64,000 nucleotides of DNA from Chloroflexota bacterium. GTDB taxonomy: Bacteria; Chloroflexota; Dehalococcoidia; Lucifugimonadales; Lucifugimonadaceae. A model generated the notes under the pieces. That model was not told where the DNA came from, made no database searches, and saw only the letters and a program-made list of their open reading frames with translations. The position numbers and the translations under genes were made by a program. Of the stretch, positions 40,207-50,385 are shown piece by piece (the stretch's first letter is position 1; every line of letters starts with the position of its first letter). The stretch spans positions 100,022-164,021 of the forward strand of contig VXSB01000060.1 of the NCBI GenBank assembly GCA_009838175.1, in the 5' to 3' direction.

Positions 40207-41457
40207 ATGTCCAAACTCCGCTTCGGCGCCTTCCTAGCGCCCCACCATCCCATCGGCGAAAACCCGCTCCTTCAGTTCCGGAGCAATCTTGAGTTCGTCC
40301 AACTTCTAGACCGCCTCGGCTATGACGAGTTCTGGTGCGGGGAACACCATTCGACTGGATGGGAGATGATCGCCTCCCCCGAACTTTTCCTCGCCGCCGT
40401 CGCCGAACGCACCAACCGAATAATGCTCGGCACTGGCGTCGTATCCCTCCCATACCACCACCCCTTCATGGTCGCACAGCGGATCGTACAGCTTGACTGG
40501 CAATCCCACGGCCGCGTCATCTTCGGATCTGGCCCCGGTGCCCTCCCGTCCGATGCGCATGTGCTCGGCATGGACCCAATGGTGCAAAGAGACCGCCAAG
40601 ATGAGGCATTGGGTGTCATTCGGCAACTCTTCCGAGGGGACGAACGGATCACATACGAGTCCGACTGGTTCACGCTTCGCGACGCCAAACTCCAACTCCG
40701 ACCGCTCCAAGAAGATATGGAGTTCGCTGTCGCGTCGATGGTTAGCCCCTCCGGCATGACTCTCGCCGGAAAGCACCGCACCGGAGTCCTATCCATCGGA
40801 TCGATGACTAAAGCGGGGATGCGTTCATTGCCGATGCAGTGGAGCTTCGCAGAGGAATCGGCCGACAAACACGGAAACAAAGTCGATCGCAAGAATTGGC
40901 GAATCGTCATGAGTTGGCACATCGCAGAGACCAGGGAAGAAGCCAAAGAACAAGCCAAACTCGGACTTTTCCGTCACAACAACCTCTACACAGTAGGAAC
41001 CTTGGCCGCTGGCGAAGGAACTATTTACAAAACCCCCGAGGAGGCCGTGGACGACGTCGCGTTCTCTGAAACCAGCACTGCTGTGATCGGAACACCTGAC
41101 GACCTCGTTGCCAGAATCCGCGAGATGCTGGCACTCACAGGCGGATTCGGATGCGTCATCGGATTCGTTCACGACTGGGCAAACCGCGAAAACACCTTGC
41201 GTAGCTGGGACATGGTCGCCAGATATGTCGTCCCCGAAGTCAATAACCTGCTCCAGGACTACCGCGAATCCTACAGATGGGTCAACGAAAGTCGCGAAAC
41301 ATGGAACCGCGCGCAAGATGCAGTTCAAAGCAAGATCGAACAACACGAACGCGCCGCCGAAGTGATGCGCACCCAAGGTTTAGCAGGCGAAAAACAAGGC
41401 GACGAGGTCGCTCCCGAACCGATAGCCCCGCTAACCAAGGAAACCAATCCAGATTAG
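40207..41457 (+). CDS. Luciferase-like (F420/FMN-dependent) monooxygenase
   Basis: RFGAFLAPHHPIGENP, DRLGYDEFWCGEHHSTGWEMIASPELFLAAVAERTNRIMLGTGVVSLPYHHPF, GRVIFGSGPGALPSDA. Confidence 0.9.
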   Translation: MSKLRFGAFLAPHHPIGENPLLQFRSNLEFVQLLDRLGYDEFWCGEHHSTGWEMIASPELFLAAVAERTNRIMLGTGVVSLPYHHPFMVAQRIVQLDWQSHGRVIFGSGPGALPSDAHVLGMDPMVQRDRQDEALGVIRQLFRGDERITYESDWFTLRDAKLQLRPLQEDMEFAVASMVSPSGMTLAGKHRTGVLSIGSMTKAGMRSLPMQWSFAEESADKHGNKVDRKNWRIVMSWHIAETREEAKEQAKLGLFRHNNLYTVGTLAAGEGTIYKTPEEAVDDVAFSETSTAVIGTPDDLVARIREMLALTGGFGCVIGFVHDWANRENTLRSWDMVARYVVPEVNNLLQDYRESYRWVNESRETWNRAQDAVQSKIEQHERAAEVMRTQGLAGEKQGDEVAPEPIAPLTKETNPD

Positions 41458-42200
41458 CGCACCGCGTCCGAGTACCAACCTCCCCAAACCGATTTCCAGC
41501 GACGAAACATCGCGATGAATAGGGGATTGGTCCAGATCAGCGTTTTCCACAATGGCCACTTGTCGAAACGACGAGTAGACGGCACCACGCGCGGCTCCCT
41601 TATAACGCGCGCAAATCCGCCTTTGCGCCTTGCATGCTTCTTTAGTGCCCAATAGAAATCTACATCTTCGCCTATCCAGGCTTTCTCGTCGTACCCGCCA
41701 ACTGCATCAAACACCTCTCTGCGGCAAAACTGCGTCGAACCCTGAACCATATCCGTCAGGCGACCCAACACCCGCCATAGACCCAAGTAGATGCGCATCG
41801 AACGGCGTTCCGGCCGGTATTCCACATCAGCGCCTCCGCCAACACACTCAGCATCGCTCATCACCGAATTGATCTTCGCAAGCAAATCCTGAGGAATCAA
41901 AACGTCCGCATCGACGAACACGAGGACTTCTCCATTTGCGTGACTGGCCCCAGTATTACGAGCTCGCGAAATCCCTTGAACGCCCTCGTCGACCACCTTC
42001 ACTCCTTTACTTCGAGCTATCTCAGCCGTACCGTCGACGCTGTTGTTGTCAACAACGATCGTTTCAACGCCCACGTCGGATTCTTCGACGAGTTTCCTAG
42101 TTGCCAACTGGATAGCATCGATCGTCGCGAAAAGATAGTCCTTTTCGTTGTATGCGGGGATGATGATCGAGAAGTCCACGATGCACGCAACCTTATCCAA
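41454..42200 (-). CDS. Family 2 glycosyltransferase
   Basis: DFSIIIPAYNEKDYL, VDNNSVDGTAEIARSKGVKVVDEGVQGISRARNTGA, VLVFVDADVLIP. Confidence 0.9.
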   Translation of the reverse strand: MDKVACIVDFSIIIPAYNEKDYLFATIDAIQLATRKLVEESDVGVETIVVDNNSVDGTAEIARSKGVKVVDEGVQGISRARNTGASHANGEVLVFVDADVLIPQDLLAKINSVMSDAECVGGGADVEYRPERRSMRIYLGLWRVLGRLTDMVQGSTQFCRREVFDAVGGYDEKAWIGEDVDFYWALKKHARRKGGFARVIREPRVVPSTRRFDKWPLWKTLIWTNPLFIAMFRRWKSVWGGWYSDAVR

Positions 42201-42244
42201 TTAACCTATTCAATCAGACATCACGCAACCAGTTGACGGACGCC

Positions 42245-43456
42245 ATGAAAATCACCCAAATCGAAACCATCCGCATCGCAGAACAGCACCACAACCTCTG
42301 GGTGCAGATCCACACCGATGAGGGTATCGTCGGCTTGGGTGAAACCTTCTACGCCGCGCCCGTAGTCGAGGCCGCAGTCCACGACCACTTCGGCCCATTG
42401 CTAATTGGCCGCGATCCGTTCCCGATCGAGCGCCATTGGGAGGCGATGTTCCGACTCTCCGACCACGCCGGCTACGGCGGTGCCGAGATGCGCGCCATCT
42501 CCGCACTAGACATCGCACTCTGGGACATCAAAGGACAAGCATTAGGAGTGCCAGTCTACGAACTCCTCGGCGGGGCAGTGCGTACCAAGATCCGTGTCTA
42601 CGCCACATCATTGCGATTCCACGGTGCCGGTGAACAAGCTAAAGGCCTCCTTGACGAAGGCATCACCGCCATGAAGGGCGGGCCCACCATCGGACTCGCC
42701 CAAGCCTCCGACGGACAATTCCTTTCGCCCAAAGAACTAGACATGGCTCTAAAACCCATCCGCGACATACGCGATGCCGTCGGCATGGATATGCAGATAG
42801 CTAACGACGGACACGGCAAATGGACTCTCCCCGTAGCCATCCGCATCGCACAAGCGATGGAGCCGTACGAGATGATGTGGCAGGAAGACCTCATGCCACT
42901 CCTAAATCCGGAAGCCCTCGCACGTTTACAGGCAGCAACAAAAACTCCGGTGTGCATCTCGGAACGACTACTGAGCCGGTGGCAACTCCGACAATTCATC
43001 GAGAACGGATCTGCTCGCATTGTCATGCCAGACCTCATCTGGACCGGCGGCGTTTCTGAGACACACAAAGTCGCCATCCTCGCCTCCGCACACCAAGTCC
43101 CCTTCGCGCCGCATGACGCCACAGGCCCAGTCAACATCTTCGCCTGCTCCCAAATCTGCATGAGCTCCCCCAACGCCATGCTCCAAGAGCACGTTCCGGC
43201 GTACTTCAAGGGCTGGTACAACGACATCGTTGACCCGAACCTCGACATCCGTGACGGCTACCTCCACGCCCCCCAACGCCCCGGCATCGGCACTCGCCTG
43301 AAAGCCGGTGTCCGCGAACGCTCCGACGCCACCACCCGCGTCAGCAACGAACCCCGAAAAAGCCTAATCGACGAGTGGGGATCCCACCCAGCCCGCACAC
43401 CCGAAAGCCAAGCACGCGTAGACGAACTCGAGATTGAACGCGGTCCTCAAATGTAG
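42245..43456 (+). CDS. Mandelate racemase/muconate lactonizing (enolase) superfamily protein
   Basis: MKITQIETIRI, DEGIVGLGETFYAAPVVEA, ALDIALWDIKGQALGVPVYELLGG, WQEDLMP, PHDATGPVN. Confidence 0.92.
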   Translation: MKITQIETIRIAEQHHNLWVQIHTDEGIVGLGETFYAAPVVEAAVHDHFGPLLIGRDPFPIERHWEAMFRLSDHAGYGGAEMRAISALDIALWDIKGQALGVPVYELLGGAVRTKIRVYATSLRFHGAGEQAKGLLDEGITAMKGGPTIGLAQASDGQFLSPKELDMALKPIRDIRDAVGMDMQIANDGHGKWTLPVAIRIAQAMEPYEMMWQEDLMPLLNPEALARLQAATKTPVCISERLLSRWQLRQFIENGSARIVMPDLIWTGGVSETHKVAILASAHQVPFAPHDATGPVNIFACSQICMSSPNAMLQEHVPAYFKGWYNDIVDPNLDIRDGYLHAPQRPGIGTRLKAGVRERSDATTRVSNEPRKSLIDEWGSHPARTPESQARVDELEIERGPQM

Positions 43457-43471
43457 ATAAGAAGTGTTCTC

Positions 43472-44617
43472 CTACGCGTCGGTCGGCACCACAAACCATC
43501 CATCACCCCTGCGCACGGCATCCACCGCCTCTTGGAATATCCAGCCGTCTCGGAACGTTTGATATCCGCAGTAACCGTCGCCGCGAATATCACTGACCAA
43601 CTCGCTCATCAAAACAGTCCAATTCCGCTGCGTATCATCCTCGATATCCGGCAGACTGTCCGTGATGCTCGACGGCACCTCGATGCGTTCCCAATCTGAG
43701 TCACGCTTCTTGACGTGCAACGGCCCCTGCGCGTACGCGCCGCCGATGTGGACTGAGCCCTCATCGCCATAAAACGCGACGTAGTCGTCTTCGAAACGAG
43801 GCTGCATCCCTCCGTGTCGGAAAATCGATGACACTGGTTGCCTCGTCGCGATCGCCGGATTCACGTGCGCCATCACCGAGTAAGCCCACTCCGAATCCAC
43901 ATCTCGCCACTCAATACTATCCAGATCATCCGCACTCGGAGCAAAATCTCCCCGCTCCCGGAAATCATGTACACCCTCTACAACCGGCGCCCGATGCATA
44001 TCATTCCGAGCCTCACCATTGATATCAATCAAAGTCGCATCCAACGCATGAAGCACGATCGACAGCTTGTGCGTGAAGTTGTTGCTCAACCGACCGCCGC
44101 CTAGATCGATGCGGTGCGACCATCCCCAAGGGATCAATGGATTCAATTCGTAGTGGGAGATGCACTCCGTCTCAAACGGCTCGCCAATCACACCCTCAGC
44201 GATCAACTTCTTCGCCAACAACGCATGCGGTTGGTATCGAAAAGATGCCGCATAAGCTGTCTTAACGCCTTTGTCCCGCGCCGCAACATACAACTCCCTT
44301 GATGTCGCCGCGCTAGTCGTCAAGGGCTTGTCGCAGAAGACGTGACACCCGCGATCGATCGCCGCCAATATCTGTTCGTAATGCGCTCCGCCGGGCGTAC
44401 CGATCGCAACTAAATCCGGCTCCAGCGCGTTGAGCGCGTCAACCCAATCCGTTGACGAATAAGGTATCCCCATCTCCGCGGCAACTTCGTCAACCACCTC
44501 CGCGGTGCGACTAACCATGCCGACGACCTCGATGCCACAAGATCGCATCGCCTCGGCGTGACCCTGTCCAGCGAATCCTGAGCCTAAGACAAGGCCTTTC
44601 AACTGCCCACTCATCAC
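43472..44617 (-). CDS. Gfo/Idh/MocA family oxidoreductase
   Basis: KGLVLGSGFAGQGHAEAMRSCGIEVVGMVSRT; DRGCHVFCDKPLTTSAATSREL. Confidence 0.92.
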   Translation of the reverse strand: MMSGQLKGLVLGSGFAGQGHAEAMRSCGIEVVGMVSRTAEVVDEVAAEMGIPYSSTDWVDALNALEPDLVAIGTPGGAHYEQILAAIDRGCHVFCDKPLTTSAATSRELYVAARDKGVKTAYAASFRYQPHALLAKKLIAEGVIGEPFETECISHYELNPLIPWGWSHRIDLGGGRLSNNFTHKLSIVLHALDATLIDINGEARNDMHRAPVVEGVHDFRERGDFAPSADDLDSIEWRDVDSEWAYSVMAHVNPAIATRQPVSSIFRHGGMQPRFEDDYVAFYGDEGSVHIGGAYAQGPLHVKKRDSDWERIEVPSSITDSLPDIEDDTQRNWTVLMSELVSDIRGDGYCGYQTFRDGWIFQEAVDAVRRGDGWFVVPTDA

Positions 44618-44637
44618 CCACTCCTTTTGGTTGATAG

Positions 44638-45777
44638 CTACGCCGCTAGAAAGCCGACCTTTTCGTAGTCGCGATCCAGAACCTCGCGCGAGTCCACCTC
44701 GAGCCAGTCGTCCATGATCTCTGTGTAGAGAGATCGGAAGTCCAAGTTAAACGCCAGATCACCCTCCACCAAATCTTTCGCGTCCATCGACGGATAATCG
44801 CCGTACTGTCCGCCTTGCACGCCATCACCGATCAGGAACGCCACACCGCCGGAGCCATGATCTGTGCCGTTACCGTTATCCTTTACGCGCCGACCAAACT
44901 CCGAAAACGCCAATATCAGGATGTCTTCGCTCTGGTCGTGCGACTTCATGTCGGTGTAGAAGTCGTGTATCCCGCCGGAAACGTCACGCAACAACCTCTC
45001 TTGCAACTTGATGCCATCGGTGTGAGCATCAAAACTCCCATGTTGCGTGTAGCAGATCCGCGTCCCGATATCGGCTTGCAGGACCTGCGCGGCACTCTTC
45101 ATCGACTTGGAGAAGGCGTTCGGATCGTACTCAATTTCCGAGTCATACGTCAGAGTGCACTGGCTCAAGATATCCGCGCCGCGCAACGCGTCCAAACCCG
45201 TCTGGCTCATCAAATCCATCGTCGGGCCGCTGCCGAGACCCATCGAGTAGATGTACTTGAACATCTCGAGAACCTCGGACCGCTCCGTTTCAGCACTCAG
45301 ATGGCTCATCAATCCATAGGTCTCAAGATCCGTCACGGAGGCCACAGGGGCGCCCTTGGCTATCAACGCACGAGGCAACCCGCCGCCGAAGTTAACCGCG
45401 CCAACGACGTTGTCACCCTCAGGATGCATCTGTCTTACTGCGTTACCTAGCCAACCTTCATTAGCGACGTGCCTAGGCTCAGCCGTGTGCCAGATGTCCA
45501 TCGAACGGAAGTGCGAGCGGTTCGGCTCCGGATATCCCACGCCGTGGATCACCGCGACCTTGCCTTGGTCGAACAGCTCCTTGATCGGCTGCATACCGGG
45601 ATTGAGCCCGTACTTGCCGTCCATCGGCAAAACCCTGTCTTCAGTTATTCGTACATTGGGTCGGTTGTCGACGTATCGCGGGTCATCGTAAGGGACAACG
45701 CAGTTAAGGTAATCGTTGCCTCCTGACATCTGAACAACAACCAGCTTGCGCTCCTTATTGCCATTCTGAGCACTCAT
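44638..45777 (-). CDS. DUF1501 domain protein
   Basis: LVVVQMSGGNDYLNCVVPYDDPRY, GYPEPNRSHFRSMDIWHTA, FSEFGRRVKDNGNGTDHGSGGVAFLIG. Confidence 0.9.
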   Translation of the reverse strand: MSAQNGNKERKLVVVQMSGGNDYLNCVVPYDDPRYVDNRPNVRITEDRVLPMDGKYGLNPGMQPIKELFDQGKVAVIHGVGYPEPNRSHFRSMDIWHTAEPRHVANEGWLGNAVRQMHPEGDNVVGAVNFGGGLPRALIAKGAPVASVTDLETYGLMSHLSAETERSEVLEMFKYIYSMGLGSGPTMDLMSQTGLDALRGADILSQCTLTYDSEIEYDPNAFSKSMKSAAQVLQADIGTRICYTQHGSFDAHTDGIKLQERLLRDVSGGIHDFYTDMKSHDQSEDILILAFSEFGRRVKDNGNGTDHGSGGVAFLIGDGVQGGQYGDYPSMDAKDLVEGDLAFNLDFRSLYTEIMDDWLEVDSREVLDRDYEKVGFLAA

Positions 45778-45810
45778 TGACTCTCTCCTAACGCAATCTG
45801 CGTTTACGGG

Positions 45811-46830
45811 TCACGCAACCCTTTCGTAGATTTGGAATCGGTGCCGGCCAGTCTCCAGCACGTAAGATCTGTCTTCTTTGTCCACGACGACGGATACAGG
45901 GTCCCAGAAATAAGGCTCGATGCGGGCAGCGATTTCATGCTTGTCTTCGGTATCCACCTCGAAGACCTCTTGGAAGGTCGAGCGCGCCCGAAACTCGTCT
46001 TGTTGAGCGTCGAGATACTCCACCGCCCATTTCGACAGTGTCGCCTGGCCCTGAAGTTTGGTTAGGAATTCACCATCAGCGTTCAGGATCTGCACCCGCT
46101 GGTTGCCCCAATCTGCGACGTAGATGTTGCCGCCGGAGTCGACTGCGACCCTGCTCGGGCGGTGAAACTCGCCGTCACCGTCGCCGCTGCTACCATAGCT
46201 GGCGAGGAACTCGCCGTCGGGAGTGAAGCGCTGGATCCGGTCGTTGCGCCAGTCGGCCACCAAGACATTCCCGTCGCCATCAAGGGCGATGCCCCAGGGC
46301 AGGTTGAATTCGCCTTCGCCTTCGCCGAACGAGCCCCACTTGTCAATGAAATCGCCCTCTTTTGTCAGTTTCTGGATGCGATGGTTTTTATGGTCGACTA
46401 GGAGCATGTTGTCGTCGGCGTCGAAGACCATGTCGGACGGACCGTCAAACTCGCCGTCATCATCACCGACCGTGCCCCACATCGACCTCGGGTCGCCGTC
46501 CGCGTTGTAAACCGTGATCCGTTGCAAGACCTCGTCCGCCAAATACAGGTTGTCCTCCGCATCCAACGCAAGGGCAGTGGGACCTATCATGTCCCCCATT
46601 TCACGCCCATAGCCGCCGATCTTGCCCAGATATTCGTGGTCGAGTTTTGCTCTCTGGATCCCGATGATGTTCAATGCAACGGAATTGCTCCGGCTGACAA
46701 CGAATATGACACCGTCATCGCGGATAACCATGTCCGTAGGCAGATGAAATCCTCGACCGCCGGAGTCACCATTGAACCCGATCGTGTCTCGGTACCGTAT
46801 CTGGAAATCCGTTGCGGTAACCATCACCAC
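45811..46830 (-). CDS. NHL-repeat beta-propeller protein
   Basis: Repeated GEFxxPWGIALDGDGNVLVADWRNDRIQRFTPDGEFL units. Confidence 0.92.
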   Translation of the reverse strand: MVMVTATDFQIRYRDTIGFNGDSGGRGFHLPTDMVIRDDGVIFVVSRSNSVALNIIGIQRAKLDHEYLGKIGGYGREMGDMIGPTALALDAEDNLYLADEVLQRITVYNADGDPRSMWGTVGDDDGEFDGPSDMVFDADDNMLLVDHKNHRIQKLTKEGDFIDKWGSFGEGEGEFNLPWGIALDGDGNVLVADWRNDRIQRFTPDGEFLASYGSSGDGDGEFHRPSRVAVDSGGNIYVADWGNQRVQILNADGEFLTKLQGQATLSKWAVEYLDAQQDEFRARSTFQEVFEVDTEDKHEIAARIEPYFWDPVSVVVDKEDRSYVLETGRHRFQIYERVA

Positions 46831-46832
46831 CC

Positions 46833-48293
46833 CTAAACCATCTGGTATTCCTGCGTAGCAACGATGATCTGGATCACCGCAACTATCGCCTTCTCCGCAT
46901 TTTCTTCCGCGTCGTCATCGCCAAACCCAACATCACCAAACTTCGACGCGTAGTTGATCAAACCTTGACGAGTCGCATCCGTTGTTTCAATAGGTCCGAG
47001 TATCTGAAGACACTGGTCCACCAGATCCTCAGGCGTCAATTCACCGTCACCGGCCGAAGTCTTAACCCGGTCGATTATCGCTCGGATGCCGGGCTTGTTC
47101 GGGTCGTCCAACGCCTCACTCGCAAAGTTGACGCGTTGCACATAAGCTCCAGTGTTGATCCACTCCTCGCCGCCTTGCCATCCCTCAACGCTCGGCGGAC
47201 TCAAAAGGGCTTGGCCCATGTTGGCACAAGTTGCGGCTGCGGTATATGCATCGTACGACGGAACCTCCAAGCCACCAGCAAGTCTCAAGGTTCCGACAAC
47301 CATCTCCGCCGGACTCTTGATCCGAGCGTAACGGGCCGATTCGTCCTTGAAGAAATCCGAACTGAAGAGCGTCCTAAGCATCGCCGTGATGCTGTAACCG
47401 GAGTCGAAATAGGCGTCGACCATCGCTTGGATCGCATCCGGATCACGCGGTTCGACGTGCGGCCACTGCGGAACACCGGGTTCGTCGGCCACGAAGAAGT
47501 GATAGAGATGACGGGCGATAAAGCGTGGCGTCGCTTCGTTTCGGCATATTATGTCTACCGCATCTTCTCCGTTCCAATCACCCGTCTGACCGAGCAACGT
47601 CTTATCGCTGTGGTCGTGGTCCTCATCGTCGTATTCGAACTGCCACGATATGTATCCATACGGACGCGCCGTGTTGTTCCGCATCTTGATCGACATGTAG
47701 TCCGGGTTAACGACGCGCCAGCCGGTGAAGGCGCGGGCGCATTCCTTGATGTCCTCCTCCGTGTAGTTCCCGACGCCCATCGCGAACAACTCAAGGATCT
47801 CCCTGCCATAGTTCTCATTGATCGAGTCAGCATGGTTGTCCTGGTTGTCCAGCCACATCAACATCGCAGGGTCTTTCGAAAGCTGCAACAACAACTCGTC
47901 GAACCTACCCATCCCGTATTTGCGGAACATGTCGATCTGATTCAGCACCACCCGGCCTTGGATCAATTTGTGCGCCCCAGTGGCAAAGACGCGGTGCCAG
48001 AACAGACATATCTTCTCTCGCAGCGGAGCTTTGGTGTGTACCAACTGGTACATCCAATATGCCGCACAAGCAGGTTGAACTCGCAGGTCGGATTGATCGA
48101 CAAAATACCGACGTATCAGATCCAACGGCAGCTCAACATCGCCATCGCCCACCGGATCTAACAACCCCTCCAGCGTCGCGTCGTAACCCATCTCAACCGC
48201 GGCATCCAACTCATCCGGTGTCGCACCAAAACCCGCACGCCGCATCAGATGCGCAATCAGAGCCACATCCTGCTTAGATTTCGTAAGCATCAT
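46833..48293 (-). CDS. DUF1800 domain protein
   Basis: AHLMRRAGFGATPDELDAAVEMGYDATLEGLLDP; ENYGREILELFAMGVGNYTEEDIKECARAFTGW. Confidence 0.92.
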   Translation of the reverse strand: MMLTKSKQDVALIAHLMRRAGFGATPDELDAAVEMGYDATLEGLLDPVGDGDVELPLDLIRRYFVDQSDLRVQPACAAYWMYQLVHTKAPLREKICLFWHRVFATGAHKLIQGRVVLNQIDMFRKYGMGRFDELLLQLSKDPAMLMWLDNQDNHADSINENYGREILELFAMGVGNYTEEDIKECARAFTGWRVVNPDYMSIKMRNNTARPYGYISWQFEYDDEDHDHSDKTLLGQTGDWNGEDAVDIICRNEATPRFIARHLYHFFVADEPGVPQWPHVEPRDPDAIQAMVDAYFDSGYSITAMLRTLFSSDFFKDESARYARIKSPAEMVVGTLRLAGGLEVPSYDAYTAAATCANMGQALLSPPSVEGWQGGEEWINTGAYVQRVNFASEALDDPNKPGIRAIIDRVKTSAGDGELTPEDLVDQCLQILGPIETTDATRQGLINYASKFGDVGFGDDDAEENAEKAIVAVIQIIVATQEYQMV

Positions 48294-48386
48294 GATCTCA
48301 GCCTCTCCTATGCATCACGAGACCATCCAAACTTAGGCATAAAGTGTAACCGCACGGAACTGCGGGTGCAGGAATACGTAAATCGA

Positions 48387-49316
48387 TTAATCTCCCAGCT
48401 GCCGCAACCGAGGATCTGTGAAATCCCGTATCCAATCACCCATGAAATTCAACGACATCACCACCAAGAAGATCGCCAAACCCGGGAAGAACGACGACCA
48501 CCAAGCCGTAGTCAAATACTCCCGACCTTCCGACACCATCAACCCCCAAGAAGGCGTCGGCGCAGGTATCCCCGCTCCCAAGAAACTCAAAGTCGCCTCC
48601 GTCAATATCAACCCGCCAACCGCCAACGTCGCGATCACCATAATCGTCGGCACAACACCCGGCAGTATGTGCCGCACGATCACCCTTGCGGGCGAGGCTC
48701 CGCAAACTCGCGCCATCAACACATACTCCCGCTCCCGTAGCGTCAAAACATCTGCCCGAACGTTCCTCACGAATCCGGCCCAAGAAACCATAGCCAAAAC
48801 CCCCATCAAAACCGTCAAACTCCCTCCAAACAACGTTACGACCACGATCGCCACCAACAAAAAGGGCAGAGCATGCCATATGTCCACCGCGCGAGCGATC
48901 ACTTCATCGATGACACCCCCATACCAAGCCGCAACCAACCCCAACGTCACGCCTACAAGCAGACCACTCACCAGCGCAACTCCAGCGACTGCAAGCGAAA
49001 TTCGCGCCCCGTATATGATCCGACTCAATACATCGCGCCCGACCTGATCTGCACCCAACAAATAGCTCTGCGTCCATTTCCCCTCCTCGTCTGCCAACCA
49101 AATCGGCGGCGCATTGCGATCCCGGAGCGCCTGAACATTCGGCGCCTGCGGCGCAATCCACGGCGCGAAAATCGCCGACAATACCAACGCAGCCAACACA
49201 ATGCCCGGCAGTATCGGCCACCGGCGCAAAAACGCATAGCCTGTACCGAAAATCGAACGTGGACGAAACGCCGATTCCGCTTCACCCGACACGTAAGTAG
49301 TTGAAATCTCAGACAT
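48387..49316 (-). CDS. ABC peptide transporter permease (DppC-type)
   Basis: YLLGADQVGRDVLSRIIYGARISLAVAG; ARVCGASPARVIVRHILPGVVPT. Confidence 0.92.
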   Translation of the reverse strand: MSEISTTYVSGEAESAFRPRSIFGTGYAFLRRWPILPGIVLAALVLSAIFAPWIAPQAPNVQALRDRNAPPIWLADEEGKWTQSYLLGADQVGRDVLSRIIYGARISLAVAGVALVSGLLVGVTLGLVAAWYGGVIDEVIARAVDIWHALPFLLVAIVVVTLFGGSLTVLMGVLAMVSWAGFVRNVRADVLTLREREYVLMARVCGASPARVIVRHILPGVVPTIMVIATLAVGGLILTEATLSFLGAGIPAPTPSWGLMVSEGREYLTTAWWSSFFPGLAIFLVVMSLNFMGDWIRDFTDPRLRQLGD

Positions 49317-49325
49317 CCACTACTC

Positions 49326-50261
49326 CTAGGTGTACCTAATCCGCGGATCGATAACTATGTAGAGCAGATCAGCGATCAAGCTGAACACCACATAGATGAT
49401 CACAAACACCAACACACCACCCGTCAAAACAGGAAAGTCGTTATTATTCACCGCCTCCAGCATCGTCCTACCCAACCCCGGCCAAGCAAAAACTGCCTCT
49501 GCAACCAAAGTCCCGTTCAACAACCCGGCCAACAACAACGTCGATAGCGTGATCGGCTGGATCAGCGAATTCCTCAACGCATGCTTCCAAATCACCGCTG
49601 TTGGACTCGCCCCTTTGCCTCGCGCCAACCTAATGAACTCCGAATCCAGTATCTCCAGCATCGAAGACCGCGTGATCCTCAAATATCCCGCCATCGAACT
49701 CGTCCCGACCACTATCGCAGGCATGATGAAGTGCTTGATGTCGAAACCCTCGCCACGCAATCCGCTCGGCAACCACTCCTGCCAGACCGAAAACAACAAT
49801 ACCATCACGATACCCAACCAGAAGTTCGGTATCGCCTGCCCAAACAACGCCACAAACCGCCCGACATAGTCCAACATCGTCCCCCGATAAACCGCCGAAA
49901 TAATTCCAATCGGCACCCCCACAAACGTCGCTAAAGCCCAGCCCGCTATCGCCAGTTGCGTCGTCGCCCCCACCTTCTCCAAAATCACCTTCGATACCCG
50001 ACGTTCACCCGCCAACGACTGACCCAAATCCCCCTGCAACATGTGCCCGACCCAGACCAAGTACTGCACGATGAACGGCTTGTCCAGCCCGAGATGCTTC
50101 TCCAGCGCCCGTATCTGCTCCGGGGTCCGACCATAACCCTCAGGCTGCGCGTACAACAGCAACGGATCACCCGCAACTCGAGATAGCGCGAACACCACGA
50201 ACGTGGCCCCGATTATCGTCACCACCGAGGCCAGAAGACGGCGTATCAGATACCTTCTCAT
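49326..50261 (-). CDS. ABC peptide transporter permease (DppB-type)
   Basis: RRYLIRRLLASVVTIIGATFVVFALSRVAGDPL; ARGKGASPTAVIWKHALRNSLIQPITL. Confidence 0.92.
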   Translation of the reverse strand: MRRYLIRRLLASVVTIIGATFVVFALSRVAGDPLLLYAQPEGYGRTPEQIRALEKHLGLDKPFIVQYLVWVGHMLQGDLGQSLAGERRVSKVILEKVGATTQLAIAGWALATFVGVPIGIISAVYRGTMLDYVGRFVALFGQAIPNFWLGIVMVLLFSVWQEWLPSGLRGEGFDIKHFIMPAIVVGTSSMAGYLRITRSSMLEILDSEFIRLARGKGASPTAVIWKHALRNSLIQPITLSTLLLAGLLNGTLVAEAVFAWPGLGRTMLEAVNNNDFPVLTGGVLVFVIIYVVFSLIADLLYIVIDPRIRYT

Positions 50262-50318
50262 CGGGTAATCACTTCAGCGCAAGACCAAGGCTAAACACTC
50301 AAGTTAAACGCGATATGG

Positions 50319-50358
50319 CCTGCTCCCACGTTTCCGATCAACGGATACGTGGGAGCAG
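50319..50358 (-). other. Intercistronic stem-loop between SBP6 and permease gene
   Basis: CTGCTCCCACGT ... ACGTGGGAGCAG perfect 12-bp stem. Confidence 0.75.
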
Positions 50359-50385
50359 ACCTTAACGACAACTTTGTGAGAACCC

